5,241 bases of DNA from Candidatus Nitrosopumilus sp. (GTDB lineage: Archaea > Thermoproteota > Nitrososphaeria > Nitrososphaerales > Nitrosopumilaceae): the NCBI GenBank assembly GCA_013002265.1, contig JABDKK010000119.1, forward strand, positions 1 through 5,241, given 5' to 3'. Of this stretch, positions 4,562-5,241 are shown in pieces. The notes beneath the pieces are model-generated. The model worked only from the letters and a program-made list of their open reading frames with translations, had not been told where the DNA came from and made no database searches. Made by a program: the position numbers and the translations under genes. The stretch's first letter is position 1. The number at the start of each line of letters is the position of its first letter.

Positions 4562-5241
4562 ATGTTGATGAGAAAAAATCTTTCAGTACCTATAGTTAGA
4601 AAATTTATTCCTTCACGAAAACTAAAATCACGAAAAGGTGATAATGGAATTGTACTTGTTGTTGGTGGAAGCTACATCTATCATGGGGCTCCAATTCTGT
4701 CCTCAATTGCTGCACTAAGATCTGGCAGTGATTTAGTTTACACATGTGTTCCAAAAATCAATGTAACCCCAACTAGGGCTATCTCTCCAAACCTGATAGT
4801 TATTCCTCTAGTTGATCAAAAATTAACACGAGGCGCTGTACACAAGCTACTTGGTGCAATACCTAACAACTTACATTCTGCAACAATTGGGATGGGCTTG
4901 GCAATACAAGAAAAAAACTCGTTACTGCTTTTGGTCAAATCTCTCTTAGATATGGATGTAAGATTGTCCCTTGATGCAAGTGCGTTAATTCCTGAGGTCC
5001 TGCCATTACTTGCCAACAAAAACGTTGTAGTTACACCCCATGCAGGTGAATTTAAACGACTGTTTGGAGAAGATCCTTCAAACTCCAAAAATGAAAGGAT
5101 CAAACTAGTAGAAAAATATGCTAAAGAATTTGGAATTACAGTTCTACTAAAAGGCCCAACTGATGTAATCTCAAACGGTCCTACGACTTATCTCTATGAG
5201 AAAAAAATCCCAGCAATGACTGTAGGTGGAACTGGTGATGT
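4562..5241 (+). CDS. nnrD: ADP-dependent NAD(P)H-hydrate dehydratase, N-terminal part
   Basis: The first 226 residues of a ribokinase-fold enzyme are present; the frame is open to the window edge. The enzyme repairs NAD(P)HX, a damaged hydrated cofactor, back to NAD(P)H, usually using ADP. Family hallmarks are KGDNGIVLVVGGS (25-37), a following HGAP, SLDASAL in the middle, the conserved TPHAGEF (158-164), and LLKGPTDVI. The GGTGD motif (222-226), with the catalytic Asp, comes at the very edge. This is the YjeF C-terminal domain. There is too little N-terminal sequence for the epimerase (YjeF_N) domain that is fused in many bacteria and some archaea. The protein is therefore the stand-alone dehydratase form, unless a domain follows downstream. 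ATG at 4562 is taken as the start; ATG at 4568 is equally plausible, as AGGG at 4557-4560 is better spaced for it. Confidence 0.92.
   Translation, partial: MLMRKNLSVPIVRKFIPSRKLKSRKGDNGIVLVVGGSYIYHGAPILSSIAALRSGSDLVYTCVPKINVTPTRAISPNLIVIPLVDQKLTRGAVHKLLGAIPNNLHSATIGMGLAIQEKNSLLLLVKSLLDMDVRLSLDASALIPEVLPLLANKNVVVTPHAGEFKRLFGEDPSNSKNERIKLVEKYAKEFGITVLLKGPTDVISNGPTTYLYEKKIPAMTVGGTGD

Noticed and set aside
4816..5103. 95-residue minus-strand open frame
   Set aside because: It is antisense to nnrD, which carries the family motifs throughout.
1..5241. A defence system, CRISPR array, mobile element or RNA gene
   Set aside because: No direct repeat array, transposase, integrase, nuclease or cloverleaf was found on reading both strands; the identifiable genes are housekeeping genes.

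Overview
The window looks like chromosomal DNA from an ammonia-oxidising-type archaeon (Nitrososphaeria/Thaumarchaeota, Nitrosopumilus-like). It is AT-rich. It carries an archaeal Alba chromatin protein, an archaeal TFB (TFIIB homologue), an archaeal-type tRNA m1A methyltransferase and several tiny zinc-ribbon proteins. Nearly every gene has a TATA-like box about 22-28 bases before its start codon, which is the leaderless-transcript layout common in archaea. The lineage is inferred from these features and was not checked by any search.

Layout. Bases 1-693 (+) hold two tandem copies of one small protein family of unknown function; the first copy is cut by the window edge. Bases 713-2009 hold four genes on the minus strand: a 42-residue single-pass membrane protein, a 170-residue protein of unknown function, a 45-residue Cys/His-rich zinc-ribbon protein, and a 116-residue protein with two CxxC motifs. 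Each has its own TATA-like box, and short T-tracts follow the coding ends, so they look like separate units rather than an operon. A divergent promoter region of about 120 bases (2010-2128) separates them from the plus-strand genes.

Bases 2129-5241 (+) hold a 45-residue CxxC-x17-CxxC protein, alba, tfb, trmI and the 5' part of nnrD (ADP-dependent NAD(P)H-hydrate dehydratase), which runs off the right edge. alba and tfb are 10 bases apart with a Shine-Dalgarno-like sequence over the alba stop, so they probably form one transcript linking chromatin structure and transcription initiation. trmI and nnrD are housekeeping genes for tRNA modification and metabolite repair.

Three short genes (713-841, 1466-1603, 2129-2266) are easily missed by length cut-offs but have good start, stop and promoter support. 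I see no CRISPR array, transposon, phage gene, tRNA, rRNA or defence system. No intergenic gap exceeds 300 bases. Nothing here amounts to a clearly new biological system. The most useful leads are the small proteins, the tandem paralogues, the alba-tfb linkage, the lysine-rich TrmI tail and a hairpin overlapping the nnrD promoter.
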